The translations under genes and the position numbers were made by a program. From contig NZ_BTPU01000028.1 in the NCBI RefSeq assembly GCF_036985595.1, forward strand, positions 1 through 64,000: a stretch of DNA of 64,000 bases, written 5' to 3'. Source of the stretch: Vallitalea maricola (lineage in GTDB: Bacteria; Bacillota; Clostridia; Lachnospirales; Vallitaleaceae). Positions 61,440 to 64,000 of this stretch are shown piece after piece. The notes under the pieces are model-generated. The model made no database searches. It was given only the letters and a program-made list of their open reading frames with translations, and was not told the DNA's origin. Within the stretch, counting starts at the first letter, position 1. Each line of letters begins with the position of its first letter.

Positions 61440-64000
61440 ATGGCAAAGATAATGAATATTAGTGATTTAAAGCGAGTAAAAAATGAATTTGATGAAATGA
61501 CAAAAAAATATCAATATAATTTACATGTATGTTTTGGCGCTGGATGTATTTCTTCAAATTGTAAAGATGTAAAAGATGCTCTTGTAGAAGCTTTGAAAAA
61601 GTATAATTACGAAGATAAGGTATTGATTACTGAGACTGGATGTATAGGAGCCTGCCATCTTGGTCCATCACTTCTTGTAGAGCCTGGAAATATCTACTAT
61701 ATTAAATTACAACCTGAAGAAATGGAAGAAATAGTAATTAAACATATTCTTGGAGGAGAAATAGTAGAAGAAAAGTGTTATTACGATGACATTTCAAAGA
61801 AACATATACATAAATTAAATGATATACCTTTTTTTGAAAAGCAAAAAAAGATTGTTCTAAATAATTGTGGACAGATTGATTTCAGTTCAATTGATGAGTA
61901 CATAGCCAATGATGGTTATTTGGCAATAGGCAGCATATTTGAAAACAAATGTCCAGGGGAAGTTGTTAGAGTTGTTAAGGATTCTGGGCTAAGAGGTAGA
62001 GGTGGTGGTGGATTTCCAACTGGACTAAAATGGGAATTCGCTGCAAAGAGTGAGTCAGAACAGAAATATGTTATTTGTAATGCTGATGAAGGTGATCCGG
62101 GAGCATTTATGGATAGAAGTCTTCTAGAAGGAGATCCTCATGCTGTAATTGAAGGTATGACTATTGCTGGTTATGCAATAGGTGCTAACAAAGGTTATGT
62201 ATATGTACGTGCGGAATATCCTTTAGCAGTGGAGAGACTCAATGTTGCCATTGAGAAAGCTAGAGAGTATGGATTGTTATCAGATAATATTATGAATAGC
62301 GGTTTTTCTTTTGATATTGAAATCAGAATTGGAGCAGGAGCCTTTGTTTGTGGTGAAGAGACTGCACTTATGAATTCAATAGAAGGGAAAAGAGGAGAAC
62401 CAAGACAAAAACCACCATTTCCTTCCGATAAAGGTTTATTTGATAAGCCATCAATCATTAATAATGTAGAGACATTCGGGAGTGTACCTTATATCATTCT
62501 ATATGGTGCCGACTGGTTCAAAACATTTGGAACCGAGAAAAGCAGTGGTACAAAAGTTTTTGCATTAGCCGGTGCTATACATAATACAGGTATTGTTGAA
62601 GTCCCTATGGGAGTTACACTCGGGGATATTGTATATGATATAGGCGGTGGTATTAAAAATGGGAAAAAATTTAAGGCAGCTCAGACTGGAGGGCCATCAG
62701 GTGGTTGTTTAACTAGTAATTGCCTTAATACACCTATAGATTATGATTCATTGAAGTCAAAAGGAGCTATTATGGGTTCTGGTGGACTTATTGTTATGGA
62801 TGAAGATAATTGTATGGTTGATGTAGCAAGATTTTTTATGGAATTTGTTCAGGAAGAATCCTGTGGTAAATGTGTTCCTTGTAGACTTGGTACTAAGAGA
62901 ATGCTGGAAATTCTTGAAAGAATAACTCAGGGTAAAGGTGAGGAAGGCGATATAGAGAAATTAATAGAGCTTGGAGAAACTATTAAGGAAACAGCTCTAT
63001 GTGGTCTTGGACAAACTGCACCGAATCCTGTTTTAAGTACTATCAAAGAATTTAGAGAGGAATATGAAGAACATATAAGAGATAAAAAATGTCGAGCAGG
63101 TGTGTGTACTGATCTTTTTATTTCACCTTGTCAAAATGCTTGTCCTGCAGGAGTTAATGTTCCAGGATACATAAGTCTGATAGGTGCTAATAGGTTAAGG
63201 GATGCATATAATCTAATTAGAAAAGATAATCCCTTCCCAGCTGTTTGTGGTAGAGTATGTACCCATCCTTGTGAAAGTAAATGCCGGCGTGAGCAATTAG
63301 ATGAGGCTCTTGCTATTAGAGATTTGAAAAGGTATATAGCTGATACTATTCTTGAATCTGATGAACCTTTTGATGATTTGAAATTCCCACCAAAGGGTAA
63401 ATCTATTGGAATTATAGGAGCTGGTCCATCTGGACTTACCTGTGGTTATTATCTTTCAAGACTTGGATATGATGTAACAGTATATGAATCTCATGATACG
63501 GCTGGTGGTATTTTAAGATATGGTATTCCAGAATATCGTTTACCAAGAGATATATTACAAAAAGAGATAAAAACTATTGAACAAGCAGGTGTTAAGATAG
63601 AGCTTAATACAGAAGTTGGTATAGATGTGGACTTTGAAAGACTCAGAAAAGAGCATGAGGCTGTTTATGTGGCTACTGGTACCCAATATTCCAATAAGAT
63701 TAATGTAAAAGGCGAAAATCTAAAGGGAGTATATCATGGACTTGATTTCCTAAAAGATGTTAATAAAGGCAAAGACGTCAAGGTTGGAAAAAAAGTTGCA
63801 ATAATAGGAGGTGGAAACACTGCTATTGATGCAGCAAGAGTAGCCCTTAGATTAGGTGCCAAAGAAATACATATTCTATATAGACGAAATATAGAAGATA
63901 TGCCAGCAGAAAGAAGAGAAGTAGAAGAAGCTCTCGAAGAAGGAATTATGATTCATACTCTTGTATCTCCTATAGAGATTATTGGAGAAGACCATGTTGA
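61440..64000 (+). CDS. NuoF-GltD fusion flavoprotein (incomplete at window end)
   Basis: At least 853 residues, open to the end of the window. The parts are: a [2Fe-2S] thioredoxin-like domain (1-105; Cys31, Cys36, Cys68, Cys72); a NuoF core for FMN and NADH (about 130-420; GRGGGGFPTGLKW near 187); a SLBB-type part; a [4Fe-4S] site with Cys475, Cys478, Cys481 and Cys521; then a GltD/NfnB-like domain that starts with cluster cysteines Cys564, Cys568 and carries FAD-binding GAGPSG (660-665) and NAD(P)-binding GGGNTAIDAA near 790. AAGGAG lies 8 nt before ATG. It would exchange electrons between NADH, a second pyridine nucleotide and iron-sulfur partners. The C-terminus is not seen. Confidence 0.9.
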   Translation, partial: MAKIMNISDLKRVKNEFDEMTKKYQYNLHVCFGAGCISSNCKDVKDALVEALKKYNYEDKVLITETGCIGACHLGPSLLVEPGNIYYIKLQPEEMEEIVIKHILGGEIVEEKCYYDDISKKHIHKLNDIPFFEKQKKIVLNNCGQIDFSSIDEYIANDGYLAIGSIFENKCPGEVVRVVKDSGLRGRGGGGFPTGLKWEFAAKSESEQKYVICNADEGDPGAFMDRSLLEGDPHAVIEGMTIAGYAIGANKGYVYVRAEYPLAVERLNVAIEKAREYGLLSDNIMNSGFSFDIEIRIGAGAFVCGEETALMNSIEGKRGEPRQKPPFPSDKGLFDKPSIINNVETFGSVPYIILYGADWFKTFGTEKSSGTKVFALAGAIHNTGIVEVPMGVTLGDIVYDIGGGIKNGKKFKAAQTGGPSGGCLTSNCLNTPIDYDSLKSKGAIMGSGGLIVMDEDNCMVDVARFFMEFVQEESCGKCVPCRLGTKRMLEILERITQGKGEEGDIEKLIELGETIKETALCGLGQTAPNPVLSTIKEFREEYEEHIRDKKCRAGVCTDLFISPCQNACPAGVNVPGYISLIGANRLRDAYNLIRKDNPFPAVCGRVCTHPCESKCRREQLDEALAIRDLKRYIADTILESDEPFDDLKFPPKGKSIGIIGAGPSGLTCGYYLSRLGYDVTVYESHDTAGGILRYGIPEYRLPRDILQKEIKTIEQAGVKIELNTEVGIDVDFERLRKEHEAVYVATGTQYSNKINVKGENLKGVYHGLDFLKDVNKGKDVKVGKKVAIIGGGNTAIDAARVALRLGAKEIHILYRRNIEDMPAERREVEEALEEGIMIHTLVSPIEIIGEDHV

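Noticed and set aside
1..64000. CRISPR array, tRNA or rRNA genes
   Set aside because: No regularly spaced direct repeats and no tRNA- or rRNA-like sequences were recognised while reading the window; a dedicated tRNA scan was not possible here.
60928..64000. Respiratory complex I operon
   Set aside because: The second gene fuses NuoF to a GltD-like domain and no membrane subunits are seen; a soluble oxidoreductase is more likely.

Overview
The window reads as a chromosomal segment of a low-GC, endospore-forming, probably anaerobic and motile Clostridia-class Firmicute. The basis is the AT-rich sequence with strong AGGAGG ribosome binding sites, a GerA-type germination operon, a T-box glyS gene, pyruvate phosphate dikinase, the housekeeping cluster dgt-dnaG-rpoD-trmK-nif3, a class A RNase P RNA and a NuoE/NuoF-type flavoprotein set. 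The species is not determined by the sequence; the gene order fits Lachnospirales/Vallitalea-like clostridia (inference).

Layout. 1-1300: small ribbon-helix-helix-like protein, a pseudogene broken by an in-frame TAA, a cold shock gene and a 105-nt hairpin. 1303-3957 (minus): three-gene ABC-2 exporter operon with its own promoter. 4177-8992: msrC, an M16C metalloprotease, era and a small yqzL-like gene. 9130-13438: uronate/2-keto-3-deoxygluconate operon (LacI-type regulator, uxaC, kdgA, kdgK) with two identical operator copies. 13923-20896: a second carbohydrate operon (ROK regulator with a perfect palindromic operator, BadF/GlcNAc-kinase-like ATPase, uncharacterised TIM-barrel-like protein, ribose-type ABC importer). 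21166-25876: accessory genes (propeller-like lipoprotein, DUF985 cupin, orphan surface/tail-fibre-like protein with an S74 self-cleaving chaperone domain, flavin reductase). 26050-30951: two tandem methyl-accepting chemotaxis receptors and a gamma-carbonic anhydrase.

31254-49809 is the conserved backbone: recO, two membrane proteins, promoter and T-box leader of glyS, ppdK, a DUF445 protein, Fur-box-controlled feoAB, dgt (apparently starting at a non-AUG codon), dnaG, rpoD, a second 106-nt hairpin, trmK, nif3 and a TGS/uridine-kinase-like nucleoside kinase. 49853-52490 (minus) is a DUF4342/response regulator/histidine kinase operon. Then come rnpB with a consensus promoter, a NodB-type deacetylase lipoprotein, a gerA-gerB-gerC-gerB germination operon, about 640 bp without genes, and the start of a redox operon: a coiled-coil protein, a NuoE-like subunit and a NuoF-GltD fusion cut off by the window end.

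How it works together: pectin/uronate breakdown products would pass through UxaC, KdgK and KdgA to pyruvate and glyceraldehyde-3-phosphate; PPDK links PEP and pyruvate; the NuoE/NuoF-GltD proteins would move electrons between NAD(P)H and other carriers. The conserved era-yqzL-recO neighbourhood is split here: about 22 kb carrying sugar, surface and chemotaxis genes lies between yqzL and recO. The most notable candidates are the undescribed sugar operon, the S74 orphan, the pair of similarly built 105/106-nt hairpins and the NuoF-GltD fusion.
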